Part shown: piece by piece, positions 7,825-17,260 of the stretch
Layout: the number at the start of each line of letters is the position of its first letter
Position numbering within the stretch: position 1 is the first letter of the stretch
Assembly: GCA_963749675.1 (NCBI GenBank)
Contig: CAVVNT010000011.1
Coordinates: forward strand, 25,889 to 89,888
Direction: 5' to 3'
Source: Roseitranquillus sp963749675
GTDB lineage: Bacteria; Pseudomonadota; Alphaproteobacteria; Rhodobacterales; Rhodobacteraceae
DNA: 64,000 bases
The notes under the pieces: generated by a model
The model's input: only the letters and a program-made list of their open reading frames with translations
Told to the model about the DNA's origin: nothing
The model's database searches: none
Made by a program: the position numbers and the translations under genes

Positions 7825-9805
7825 CCTGCTTTCCTCCCGCTTTCGGAACCTGCTGCCCCGCCTTCTTGCCGGCGAGCTTGCGCAGAACTGGCTCGCGCTC
7901 TCCGAACATCGCGACGCTGCCGTCGGCGAGCAGCATGACCTTGTCGACGACGCTGAGCAGCGAAGGCTTCTGCGTGACGACGACGACGGTGATCTTGTTC
8001 TTCTTGGCATGGCCCATCGCGCGCGCAAGTGCCTTGTCGCCCGCGGTGTCGAGGTTCGAGTTCGGTTCGTCGAGAACCACCAGCCGGGGGTTTCCGAAGA
8101 ACGCGCGGGCGAGCGCCACCCGCTGCTTCTGCCCGCCAGAGAGCGGTGATCCGTCCGCCGCCACCATCGTCTCGTAGCCCTGCGGCAGCGAGGCGATCAT
8201 CTCGTGAACGTCGGCGAGGACGGCAGCGGTGTGGATCTGCTCGTCGGTCGCGTCCTCGCGCATCCGGGCGATATTCTGCTTGATGGTGCCGGGGAAGAGC
8301 TGGACGTCCTGCGGCAGGTAGCCGATGTTCTCGCCGAACTGTCGCGGGTCCCAGTTGCGCAGGTCCATCAGGTCGAGACGCACGTTGCCCGACGTCGGCA
8401 GGATCGATCCGACCAGCATCTTGCCAAGCGTGGTCTTGCCCGCCCCTGAATTGCCTATGACGCCGAGGCTCTCGCCGGGGTTCAGCGAGAAGCTGACACT
8501 GTTCAGAACGACCTGCTTGGTGCCTCCCGGGATATAGAGCAGCCGCTCGACGTCGAGGCGCCCTTCGGGCCGCGGCAGGTGCAGCCGCTCGTATTGCAGC
8601 TTGGAGGAGCGGAGGAGAGTTGCGATCCGTCCATAGGCCGCACGGGAAAGAAGAAACGAATTCCAGCCCTCGATCGACCCTTCGATCGGCGCCAGCGCCC
8701 GGCCCGCGATGATCGAGGCGGCGATGACCATTCCGCCGGTGAGTTGTCCTTGGAGCGCGAGGTATGCGCCCCATCCGAGCATCGCCACCTGGGTCAGGAG
8801 CCGGACCGCCCGCGAGACCGCGGCAGAGATGATGTTGCGATCCTGCGCGCGTACCTGCGCCGTCAGCGATTGCGCGGTGTCCTTGCCCCAGATCGCCACC
8901 GCCTCGGGGATCATCGCCATAGCGTTGATGATCTGGCTGTTTCGAGACATCGAGTTGAGATGCAGGTTCGCCTTGCTCTGCGCCATGTTGGCTTGCGAAA
9001 ACGGCTTCTCGGTCAACTTCTGATTGACGACTGCGATCCCGAAGAGAATCAGCGCGGTCACCACCACGATGGTACCGAGGTGCGGGTGCACAAGGTAGAT
9101 CGCGAAGATGAAAAGCGGCGCAAAGGGTATGTCGAGAAACGAGATGAGCGTGCCTGAGACCAAAAAACCACGCAGTTGCTGGAGGTCGCCGAGCGTCTGA
9201 TATTCCCGTCCGGACCCGTGCAGCGAGGCATGTGCCGCGGCGCTGAGGATCGGCGCGCCGAGCTGTGCCGCGACCTCGACCGCGGTGCGCATCAGCATGA
9301 ACCGCCGGACGGCGTCGAAAATCGCCTGAAGCAGGACCGCGCCGCCGATGACGACCGTCAGCATGATCAGCGTGTCGACCGAGCGGCTCGTGAGCACACG
9401 GTCCGAGATCTGGAAAAGGTAGACCGGGATCGCGAGGATCAGCACGTTGGTGGCGAGCGTCATCAACATGACATGTGCCATGTTGCCCCGCACGGCGGAG
9501 AGACCCTTGCGCAGGCTCTGCTCGAAGTTCTCCGGGCCGAGCCGACGGTGAAAGCGAGGGCCCTTGCCTCCGCCTCCGCCGCCTCCAGGGCTGGCCAGTT
9601 CGGGCTTCCTTGCGATCGGACCGGTAGATGCCTCGATCGTGGTGCCGGTGCCGGCAGGCACGCTGGTGTCGCGCCCGGTTGGCTGCCATCGATCGATCCG
9701 GCTTTCGAGCGGCAGCCTGAGCGGCGCCTCTCGCCGAGCGGTCATTCCGGGCGGGCCGCTGGAGCGATCCCGCATTGGCTGAGCGTCGTCCGGTAGATCC
9801 TTCAA
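7817..9805 (-). CDS. Type I secretion ABC exporter (PrtD/HlyB family)
   Basis: This 662-residue half-transporter has a roughly 95-residue Gly/Pro-rich N-terminal extension, membrane segments from about 110 to 400, and a nucleotide-binding domain with Walker A GNSGAGKTT, signature LSGGQ and Walker B LVVLDEP. It lacks an N-terminal peptidase C39 domain, which fits the PrtD type that exports proteins with C-terminal signals. The start is TTG 9805, preceded by AAGGAG; ATG 9775 is an alternative. The switch (H-loop) position reads VVVVTQKPS where PrtD proteins usually have THRPS, so the catalytic His is replaced by Gln. It lies between the 844-residue protein and the membrane-fusion gene. Confidence 0.92.
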   Translation of the reverse strand: MKDLPDDAQPMRDRSSGPPGMTARREAPLRLPLESRIDRWQPTGRDTSVPAGTGTTIEASTGPIARKPELASPGGGGGGGKGPRFHRRLGPENFEQSLRKGLSAVRGNMAHVMLMTLATNVLILAIPVYLFQISDRVLTSRSVDTLIMLTVVIGGAVLLQAIFDAVRRFMLMRTAVEVAAQLGAPILSAAAHASLHGSGREYQTLGDLQQLRGFLVSGTLISFLDIPFAPLFIFAIYLVHPHLGTIVVVTALILFGIAVVNQKLTEKPFSQANMAQSKANLHLNSMSRNSQIINAMAMIPEAVAIWGKDTAQSLTAQVRAQDRNIISAAVSRAVRLLTQVAMLGWGAYLALQGQLTGGMVIAASIIAGRALAPIEGSIEGWNSFLLSRAAYGRIATLLRSSKLQYERLHLPRPEGRLDVERLLYIPGGTKQVVLNSVSFSLNPGESLGVIGNSGAGKTTLGKMLVGSILPTSGNVRLDLMDLRNWDPRQFGENIGYLPQDVQLFPGTIKQNIARMREDATDEQIHTAAVLADVHEMIASLPQGYETMVAADGSPLSGGQKQRVALARAFFGNPRLVVLDEPNSNLDTAGDKALARAMGHAKKNKITVVVVTQKPSLLSVVDKVMLLADGSVAMFGEREPVLRKLAGKKAGQQVPKAGGKQDA

Positions 9806-9829
9806 GAATTTCTCCTTCGGGTGCTGGCG

Positions 9830-12364
9830 TCAGGTCAGCGCCGTCTGCATCACGTCGAGGTGCGAAGAAGCGTCGACGTTGTCCGTCGGTACGATCTCGT
9901 CAGTGACCGCCGTCGACGTGAGCATGTCATCGGAAAGGAAGGCCGCGACGGCCTCTTTCGCCAAAGCCGAAACCGCAACTCCGCTCGGGGCTAGGTCGGT
10001 GTCGATCAGCTCGGCTTGGTAGATGAAGGCGTCGTCGTAGACATGGCCTCCCGCCATGATCTTGGAGTTGACTCCGTACTCGGTCACGGTGGCCAGATTG
10101 ACCAGCGCATTGGAGCCGGCAATCAGCTTCATCTCGGCCTCGAGACGCTCGCGCAGCGCCTGCATCTCGAGGCGGATCTGATCGGCATCGCCGACGATGT
10201 TCGTCTGCTCGAAGATGTTGATCTTGGCGAAATCGCCGTCGATCTGCAGGACGCGCAGCGCTTCCTTTCCTGCGAAGAGCGCATCCTGCGCCACTTCTCG
10301 AGCGATCGTCTCCACCCCTTCGGCAAGACTCTCGGCTGTCGCGGCGAAGGCTTCCCTCATCTCCACGAACTCGTCGACGCCGGTTGACTTGATCGTGGCC
10401 TGGTTGAGGAGGAGATTGTCTGCGAGCGAGACCGCCGGCGCCGCATCCTGCGTCACAGCCTGTGCATCGTCCGCAGAAGACGCCCTGGCAGAAAATGCGT
10501 CGGGATCCGTCTCTCTTGCACCGGCGAGATCCCGGTCCCCGATCACCGGCTCCTGCGGCCGCGAAGCCGTTCCCTTAAAAGACGCTTCGAAAGCTTCGGC
10601 TTCCGCTTCCGCTTCCGCTTCGACAGTCAGCAATTCCGGGAAGTTGTCCCTCAGCGCGGCGGTCTCAGACGTTTCGCTGGCGCGCCCGTCGGACGCATGG
10701 CTCTCCTCGAACGAGGCGGATCCTCTCTCCGGGTTGAGCGTCGATTGATCCGATGCGGCGAGATGGCCGCCTCCTCCCTCGGCCTCGGAGGGAAGAGGAT
10801 GCTCGTCCCGCGCCTCCGCCGGTTCCGTGACGGTGACGGCTTCCAGTTCGGATCCGCCCGCCACCAGTCGGGAGGCCGCTGCGGTCATCGCCGCCGGATC
10901 GGCCATCGCCGAGGGTGCTGCGCCTGCGTCACGGGTCGCGATCGTGTCGGTGTCGAACAACACGTTCTTCTGGGACACCACGGTGGCGTCCACCATGTCG
11001 CCCGCGACGAAGATCAGATCGTAATTGTAACCTAGCTCGTTGAGGATGGCGGAGTTAACCATTTCGTTCTCGCCGAGCCCCAGAAAGGTAGCCTGGCCGG
11101 AAAACGTCAGCTCGGCCCGATCGAAATCGGATACGTGCGTGAACTGCTTGACCCAGTTCACCTGGATGAGATCGGCCTCGATCCGAACGGTTTGCCAAGC
11201 GCCGGGCAAGACGTCCGGCGGCGCCGGCGCAGCGGGATCCTCGGATGATTCCGTGACGATCTTGGCGATGTTGTGGCTGACCGAATTCTGGCCGACCGCG
11301 ACGCCGTCGATCGTGTCATGCTCGACGAGGACGTTCACCTGACTGACCGCGTCGAGCCTTGCGACATCGCCTCTCACGACGATCACCGGCGCATCGAGCC
11401 ATTGCGAGCCGAGGGCGATCTCGTTGATCGCCTTGTTCGCCCCGGCGACGATCTCGTGGCCCGGGTTGAGCTTGAACGGGTTTATTCCGTCGTCATCGAA
11501 ATCTCGGGAAAAGTCGTGCTCCGCCGTATGGCCCTGGCCGGAGCTGTCCGAGGGGACGGATTCGACATCCGCGTCAGCGTCGAGAGACGACGGATCGTCG
11601 TTGCTGACCTCGTCCTCGGGCCGAAGATGCAGCGGCAGAAGCTCCGTCCAGACAGGCGCCTCGTCGACGGCGACGCCGTCGACGATGGTTCCTTGAGCCT
11701 CTGCGCCGCGGAACGACGCAATCTCCGCCGCGTTGCCAGCCGGCGCCGCGGTTTCCAACTCCGCCAGCATGTTCTGGGCGAAACCCATCCAGTCGCTGCC
11801 CTGCGGCGGGCTTGGAATGTCGAACCCGACGAGCGTCTCGGCGACGGCGACGATCTCGGCGAGCGTCGCCTCCAGAACCGCGGGATCCGTGAAGCTCGTT
11901 CCGAGCCCGCTTAGGAACAGGTCGTTGTCGGACAGATCGATGATCTGCACCGTCACCGAGACCACGCTTCCCGGCGTCGCGAGCGGGAAGCTGAAGGACG
12001 AGGGAACGAAGTCGGGCTGCACGACGACAACGGACCTGCCATCGTAGCTCGCAGAGATGGGCGGGTGCGGAACGAGCTCTGGCGGCGCGAGCGGCTCATA
12101 CTCGACCAGAGGTACCGCTCTGGCGTGGTCCACGGGTGGCAATTCCGGTGCCACCGGTTCGTACGCGAGCCCCGGATCGTATCGACCGATCTGGTATGGC
12201 GCCTGCAGGTGCACTCCGATTGTCTCGAGCGGGGGCGCTGGGTCCTCCGCATTCTGCATCAGCTTGAATTCGAGATAGTCTTGGCGGAGTCGGAGCTCTT
12301 CGATCGAGAGCTCAAACAGTCCGATGAAGTGCGCAATCAACTCGGTGGTCGGGTCCATCTTCAT
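9830..12364 (-). CDS. 844-residue repeat protein of the type I secretion locus
   Basis: I do not recognise an established family. The protein is acidic and soluble-looking, with no signal peptide. A helical N terminus (1-40) is followed by a Pro-rich stretch (41-130), a compact domain (130-240) and an Asp-rich linker. A roughly 21-residue motif then recurs five times (about 332-352, 396-416, 455-475, 710-730 and 771-791): GD, then a Q-x-N-V-L-like centre, then D-x-D-x-I. Examples are GDMVDATVVSQKNVL and GDFAKINIFEQTNIV. Blocks such as GENEMVNSAILNELGYN precede some copies. The gene lies 92 bp downstream of the 1,200-residue gene and 24 bp upstream of the exporter, so it is probably cargo or a dedicated partner of this exporter. 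Confidence 0.75.
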   Translation of the reverse strand: MKMDPTTELIAHFIGLFELSIEELRLRQDYLEFKLMQNAEDPAPPLETIGVHLQAPYQIGRYDPGLAYEPVAPELPPVDHARAVPLVEYEPLAPPELVPHPPISASYDGRSVVVVQPDFVPSSFSFPLATPGSVVSVTVQIIDLSDNDLFLSGLGTSFTDPAVLEATLAEIVAVAETLVGFDIPSPPQGSDWMGFAQNMLAELETAAPAGNAAEIASFRGAEAQGTIVDGVAVDEAPVWTELLPLHLRPEDEVSNDDPSSLDADADVESVPSDSSGQGHTAEHDFSRDFDDDGINPFKLNPGHEIVAGANKAINEIALGSQWLDAPVIVVRGDVARLDAVSQVNVLVEHDTIDGVAVGQNSVSHNIAKIVTESSEDPAAPAPPDVLPGAWQTVRIEADLIQVNWVKQFTHVSDFDRAELTFSGQATFLGLGENEMVNSAILNELGYNYDLIFVAGDMVDATVVSQKNVLFDTDTIATRDAGAAPSAMADPAAMTAAASRLVAGGSELEAVTVTEPAEARDEHPLPSEAEGGGGHLAASDQSTLNPERGSASFEESHASDGRASETSETAALRDNFPELLTVEAEAEAEAEAFEASFKGTASRPQEPVIGDRDLAGARETDPDAFSARASSADDAQAVTQDAAPAVSLADNLLLNQATIKSTGVDEFVEMREAFAATAESLAEGVETIAREVAQDALFAGKEALRVLQIDGDFAKINIFEQTNIVGDADQIRLEMQALRERLEAEMKLIAGSNALVNLATVTEYGVNSKIMAGGHVYDDAFIYQAELIDTDLAPSGVAVSALAKEAVAAFLSDDMLTSTAVTDEIVPTDNVDASSHLDVMQTALT

Positions 12365-12455
12365 CTCGTTACCGCCTTAACAGCGCCGATCGTCGTCGGC
12401 CTTCCTTCCGGAAAACGGTCGGGGCCGGACGTGATCCGGCCCCGAGCCTTCTTTC

Positions 12456-15400
12456 TTAGACGCCGTCGTCCTCGCCCGCGTAGGTCGAGCTGAACGAGCC
12501 ACCCACGACGTTCATGTCGACCGTGTTGCCGAGCACGTTCGCGCCCATCACGATGTCCATGTTGAACGCCGCTTGGTCGACAGCTGCCGCTGCCGAGGCG
12601 TAGGACTCGCCGGTGACGATGCCGTCGTCACCGTTGCCCGTGCCCCAGCTGCCGGCATCGCCGCCCATGCCACCGGCGCCGTTCGTCGCCGCGCCGCCGG
12701 CACCGCCCATGACGTCGCCGTTCGAGCCGGCTCCGCCCATGGTGTCGCCACCGGTCGCCGCGCCGCCCGTGCCGCCGGTCGCCGAGGTCATGGACTGACC
12801 CGACGCGCCGCTCATGGCGGTCGCGTCACCCGTCGCCGAGCCATTGCTCGTCGCCGAGCTCATGGCGTCGCCGGCTCCGGCCGCCCCCGAGGTCTGTGTG
12901 CCGTCGACATCCGACGTCGACTGCGCCAGAGCCTCGGCGGCGATATCCGACAGGCCGCCGTAGCCACCGTCACCGTCAGCGTAGCCGCTGTTGGTGCCCG
13001 TCGAAGTGGAGTCGGTGTCGGAGGTCGACGCGCCACCTGCGCCGCTGGTCCCGGTGCCCGTCGCGGTATCGGCGCTGCTTGCCGTACCCGACGAGGTGCC
13101 CGTGCCCGCGCCGCCGTCACCGCCGGTCGCCGTGGACGTCGACGTACCGGTGCCGGTGTTGTCGGCGTCGTTGTTGGCCGTCCCCGCCGCGCCTGCGCCG
13201 GACTCGGAGTCGGTGCTTCCGGTCCCGGTGTTGGTCGCGTCGTTGTCCGCCATGCCCGAGCCTGCCGCGCCTGCTCCGGATTCGGAGTCGGTGCTGCCGG
13301 TGCCGGTGTTGCTGGCATCGTCGTCCGTCATGCCGGAGCCTGCGGCGCCTGCGCCAGCGGTCGACGTGTTGGTGCCGGTCCCGGTTCCGATGGCATCGTC
13401 GTCGGTCGTGCCGGTACCCATGGCGCCCGCACCCGAGGTGCCGGTACCTGTGCCCGTGCCGTTCGACGTGTTGGTGTTGGCGCCCGTGGTCGAGGTGCCC
13501 GCACCTGCGGTGCCGCTCGTGCCGGTCGACGTGCCGGTCCCGGTTCCGGTCCCGGTTCCGGTCCCGGTGTTGCTGCCGGTGGCATCGTCGTCCGTGGTGC
13601 CGGTGCCCATGGCGCCTGCACCAGACGTGCCCGTTCCGGTACCCGTGCCCGTTCCGGTATTGGCACCCGTCGTCGACATGCCGGCCCCACCGTCACCGCC
13701 GGTGTTGGTCGACGTGCCGGTTCCGGTTCCAGTCCCGGTTCCAGTCCCGGTGTTGCTGCCGGTGGCATCGTCGTCCGTCATGCCGGAGCCGGCACCTGCC
13801 GCGCCCGATGTGCCGGTGCCGGTACCCGTTCCGGTGCCGGTGCCGGTGTTCTGGCCGGTCGTCGATGTGCCGTCACCGCCGTCGCCGCCGGTGTTGGTGG
13901 AGGTCCCGGTACCCGTGCCGGTCGAGGTCGCCGGACCCGAGGTGCTGCTTCCTGCACCACCGGCACCGCCGCTCGCGTTGGCATCGCCATCAGCGTTGGC
14001 ATCGGCTGTGTCCGCCTGAGCCGAAACTTCCTCGGCGTCGGCATCTTCGGGATCGGCAGCACTTTCGGCTTCGGCCTTGGCTTCGTTCTCGGCCTCAGCC
14101 TCAGCCTCGGCGTCGGCGTCAGCGTCGCCACCCTCGGAGTCCGACTTGGCTTCAGCTTCGGACTCGCCTTCGCCTTCGGCCTTTGACTCGATTTCGCCGT
14201 CGCCACCGTCGGCTTCGGCTTCGGCTTCGGCCTTGGCTTCGCCTGCGCCTTCGCCATCGGCGTCGACCTCGCCGCTGTCGCCACCTTCGCCTTCAGCGTC
14301 GCTGTTGGTCTCGGCGTCGCCCTTGGCTTCAACGTCGCTTTCGCCCTCGCCTTCGCCTTCGGTCTCGGAGTCGATTTCACCAGCGTCGCCACCGTCGGCC
14401 TTGGCCTCGGCTTCAGCTTTGGCTTCGCCTTCGCCTTCCGCCTCGACGTCGCCGCTGTCCCCGCCTTCACCTTCAGCGTCGCTGTCGGTCTCGACGTCGC
14501 CCTTGGCTTCGACGTCGCTCTCGCCTTCGCCTTCGGCTTCAGCCTCGGAGTCGACGTCGCCCAAGTCGCCGCCATCGGCTTCGGCTGCAGCTTCGGCTTT
14601 GCCTTCGCCCTCGCCTTCGCCCTCGGCCTCGACATCGCCACTGTCGCCGCCTTCACCTTCGGCATCGCTGTCGGTCTCGGCATCAGCCTTGACCTCGACG
14701 TCGCCTTCAGCCTCACCGCCGTCGCCGCCTTCGCCTTCGGCGTCACTGTCGGTCTCGGCTTCGGCTTTCACCTCGACGTCGCCGTCGATCTCGCCGCCGT
14801 CGCCGCCTTCGCCCTCGGCGTCACCGTCGGCTTCGGCTTCACTCCTGACTTCGACATCGCCGTCGATCTCGCCGCCGTCACCGCCTTCACCCTCGGCGTC
14901 GGACTCGCTCTTGGCCTCGACCTCGGCTTCGAACTCCGAGTCGGTGTCGCCGCTGTCACCGCCATCCGTCCCGTTCTCCGACTCGGCGTCGACGTCGCCC
15001 TCGTTCTCGGCTTCGGCCTCGACATCGCCGCTGTCGCCCCCCTCGTCCTCGGATTCGGCCTCAGCCTTTACCTCGGACTCGAACTCGTTCTCGTTTTCGG
15101 CGTCGCCACCGTCGCCTGCCTCGCCTTCGACGTCGAACTCATTGTCGGCCTCGCTGTCGAACTCCTGACATCGGCGTCGTTGTCGCCGCTGTCGCCGCCA
15201 TCGCCTTCGGCGTCAGCTTCGACGTCGCCGGCGTCGACCTCATGGCCCTCGGCCTCGATCTCGCCGGTCTCGCCGCTGTCGCCGCCGTCGGCTTCGACCT
15301 CTTCGGCGTCGCCGCTTGCGACCTTGGCTTCGGCGTCGCCACCCTCGGCCTCGCCGCCTTCAGCGTCACCGCCTTCACTCTCGGCGTCGCTACCGCCTTC

Positions 15401-16054
15401 GCCGCCATAGGAGTCGACCGCAATGCCCTCTTCGGCATAGGCCTCACCGCCCTCGGCGTGAGCGTCTTGCTTGAAGTCGCTTTCGTTGACGACCTTGGCG
15501 TCTTCAAGATGGTCGTTGTCCTCGAGCGCGATCGACTGGGCGTTGACGAACGCTGCGTTGTTCCCGGCGCCGAACGTGTTGCCGGTGAGGATGTCGCCCA
15601 TGCTCGTGTCGTGGCCTGGGTCATAGTCCAGGTCGCCCTGGGCCATTATGATGTCGTCGGTTTCGCTGTCTTCGAGATCGAAATCGGCGAAGTCGTCGTC
15701 GGTCGGCAGCGTGTCGAGCGCGACATCAACGTCGACGTCGACGTCGGTATCGCTGTCGCTGTTGGCGCTGCTCGAGCTGCTGCTGTCGCTGCCGCTCTCA
15801 CTGTCGCCGGAACTCGAGCTGTCGGATTCGCTGCCGCTGTCGCTGAGGCTCTCGCTGGCAGCATCGGATTCGCCTTCGGCCTTTGCCTCGGCTTCCAATT
15901 CGCTTTCGCTTTCGCTCTCACTTTCGTTCTTGTTCAGGTTGCCATTCAGGTTGCCATTCAGATTACCGTTGAGCGACAGGTCGCTCGTTTCCGGATCGAT
16001 GGTCAGGTCGACATCTCCGACGTCGAAGATGAAGTTTGGATGACGATTGGACAT
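12456..16054 (-). CDS. About 1,200-residue acidic low-complexity secreted-type protein (one frameshift)
   Basis: The start is ATG 16054 with a GAGGAAGC site. The N terminus reads MSNRHPNFIFDVGDVDLTID, then LNGN repeats, a Ser/Glu/Asp block, a unique domain around GNTFGAGNNAAFVNAQSIAL, a long Glu/Asp/Ala/Gly array (EGEGGDSGDVEAEGE-like units), a Thr/Gly array (GTGTGTGTST), Gly/Ala-rich linkers (GGAGGAATNG) and a unique C terminus (NMDIVMGANVLGNTVDMN, VVGGSFSSTYAGEDDGV). The strong negative charge and modular repeats resemble exported adhesins or matrix proteins of type I systems. One base is missing near 15166, inside the repeats, splitting the frame; the other reading continues without a stop on either side. 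It heads the secretion operon. The function is inferred from context only. Confidence 0.8.
12990..13985 (-). repeat. Thr/Gly-coding tandem repeat array
   Basis: About 1 kb is built from short GTGT-coding units (GGTACCGGAACC-like 6- and 12-mers) and longer units of about 100-150 bp that each contain a TDDDA or similar spacer followed by TGTG runs. The array lies inside the acidic protein gene and keeps frame. Such arrays are prone to slippage and recombination. Confidence 0.8.
14080..15150 (-). repeat. Glu/Asp/Ala/Gly-coding tandem repeat array
   Basis: About 1.07 kb of imperfect repeats with a basic unit of about 90-100 bp encodes SDAEGEGGDSGDVEAEGEGE-like sequence. It is followed in the protein by the Thr/Gly array. 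The opposite strand shows long open Ser/Pro or Arg frames, which arise purely from the repeat composition. The apparent frameshift of the gene lies at the upstream edge of this array. Confidence 0.8.
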
Positions 16055-16600
16055 TGCTTCCTCACTTGGTAAGGCAGGTAGCCCTCCGCGAGTCATTCCA
16101 AAGCGGAGATCAGCGTTCTGCCATGTTGAGTGTTTCGCTAAAGCAGTTCACGTCGATGGGTTCGTCTGGCGGCACCTCCCGTCTCGTGGTCGGAGCCGAC
16201 GCGCCTGCGGCCGGGTGAAGTTGACTCACACGCGACACTGGAAAGCGCACCGGTTCCTTGCCTTTAATGTCCCATCGAGGGTGCCTCATGACTATCCGGA
16301 CAATCGGACTGCCCCATGCATAGCTCTCCGTTCGCTGGTTTCGTGGCACCTTGAGGTTGTGCGAGGAATGATCGCCGGAATCTCCCTAACGCTAGGAAAG
16401 GAAAGAGACGCGCTCGCGACGAACACGCCAGATGATGCGCCCCCCTCAATTATTGGTTGTAAAGTTTACCAAAGGCTCAGATGCGCGTCGAATACCACTA
16501 AACTTTCGGCTATATTGTTTGCAGAGGGTGGGTGTAGTCCTTTGGGACTAAACCGGTTTGGGCAAGAGATCTTCGGGCGCTCTTTTTTGGAGTTCTCGCT
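16055..16600. promoter_or_regulatory. Divergent control region between secretion operon and LuxR gene
   Basis: The 546 bp between the two divergent genes contain no credible coding frame and are less GC-rich than the neighbours near 16440-16620. Close to the regulator there is an inverted repeat TAGTCC-TTTG-GGACTA (16535-16550) directly followed by the perfect palindrome AAACCGGTTT (16550-16559). These are candidate binding sites for the LuxR-type protein or another regulator. No promoter can be assigned with confidence. Confidence 0.45.
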
Positions 16601-17257
16601 ATGCGTGAATGTACGAGTAACAGTGATGTTGGTGGCGCAGATATGTCTCAGCCGTTTGTGGTGTTTCTCGGAACCTCGGTCCACTTTTCGGACCAGTTGC
16701 TTCGATTGCTCAGGCTCGAATTCGATGGAGTGCGGTTTGATCGCCTTTGCGAATCCCGTGACTTGTCAGGTCTCCGGGATCGCCCCAGCGTCGTCATCAT
16801 CCATGGATTGGATCCGAGCCTGCATCCCCGGGTGGAGGATGTTCGTGCAAATTTCCCTGATGCGATGATCGCTATCGCGTGTGCCGACATTGAGGTCGTG
16901 CAGCAACTGAACCACCCCGGTTGCTCGCCCCCGGTCAGCGTCTTGCACTTGAATGCGCAACTCGATGTTTGGCTGTCGGTATTGCGCCTCCTTCTCTGCG
17001 GGCACATCTACGTTCCGATCGAGTTCCTGAATGGTAGGCAGACCCATCCTGACCGAGCTTCCGAGGTCCAGTTGACGCCGCGCGAGATGGAAATTCTTCC
17101 GCTGATCGCTGAGGGCAAGCAGAACAAGGTGATCGCGGCGGACCTCGGGCTCTCGGAGCACACGGTCAAGCTGCACACCCACAATATCTTCTCGAAGCTC
17201 AGGGTGTCTAACCGCACTGGCGCCGCCAATTGGTATCTTTCTCAGGTCGAGGCCTAG
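16601..17257 (+). CDS. LuxR-family regulator with degenerate receiver domain
   Basis: This 218-residue protein has a C-terminal LuxR helix-turn-helix (LTPREMEILPLIAEGKQNKV then IAADLGLSEHTVKLHTHNIF, about 150-210). The N-terminal part has receiver-like alternating strands and helices, but the expected phosphorylated Asp after the third strand reads VVIIHGLDP, so phosphorylation is unlikely. That architecture resembles CsgD/VpsT-type regulators of matrix genes. The start is ATG 16601 (GGAG upstream); ATG 16643 is an alternative. It is divergent from the type I secretion operon and probably controls it. That role is inferred from position. Confidence 0.85.
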   Translation: MRECTSNSDVGGADMSQPFVVFLGTSVHFSDQLLRLLRLEFDGVRFDRLCESRDLSGLRDRPSVVIIHGLDPSLHPRVEDVRANFPDAMIAIACADIEVVQQLNHPGCSPPVSVLHLNAQLDVWLSVLRLLLCGHIYVPIEFLNGRQTHPDRASEVQLTPREMEILPLIAEGKQNKVIAADLGLSEHTVKLHTHNIFSKLRVSNRTGAANWYLSQVEA

Positions 17258-17260
17258 CGA

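Noticed and set aside
12573..14692. Very long plus-strand frames of more than 500 codons, opposite the acidic protein gene
   Set aside because: They are Arg/Cys/Trp- or Gly/Arg-rich mirror images of the repeat arrays without plausible starts or domains; the minus-strand frame has a ribosome site, unique ends and operon context.
12990..15150. Tandem repeats as a possible CRISPR array
   Set aside because: Units are short, contiguous and in coding frame, with no uniform spacers and no cas genes nearby.
14077..15168. Ser/Pro-rich 363-codon plus-strand frame
   Set aside because: Composition follows directly from complementing Glu/Asp/Ala codons; no start signal, no unique region.
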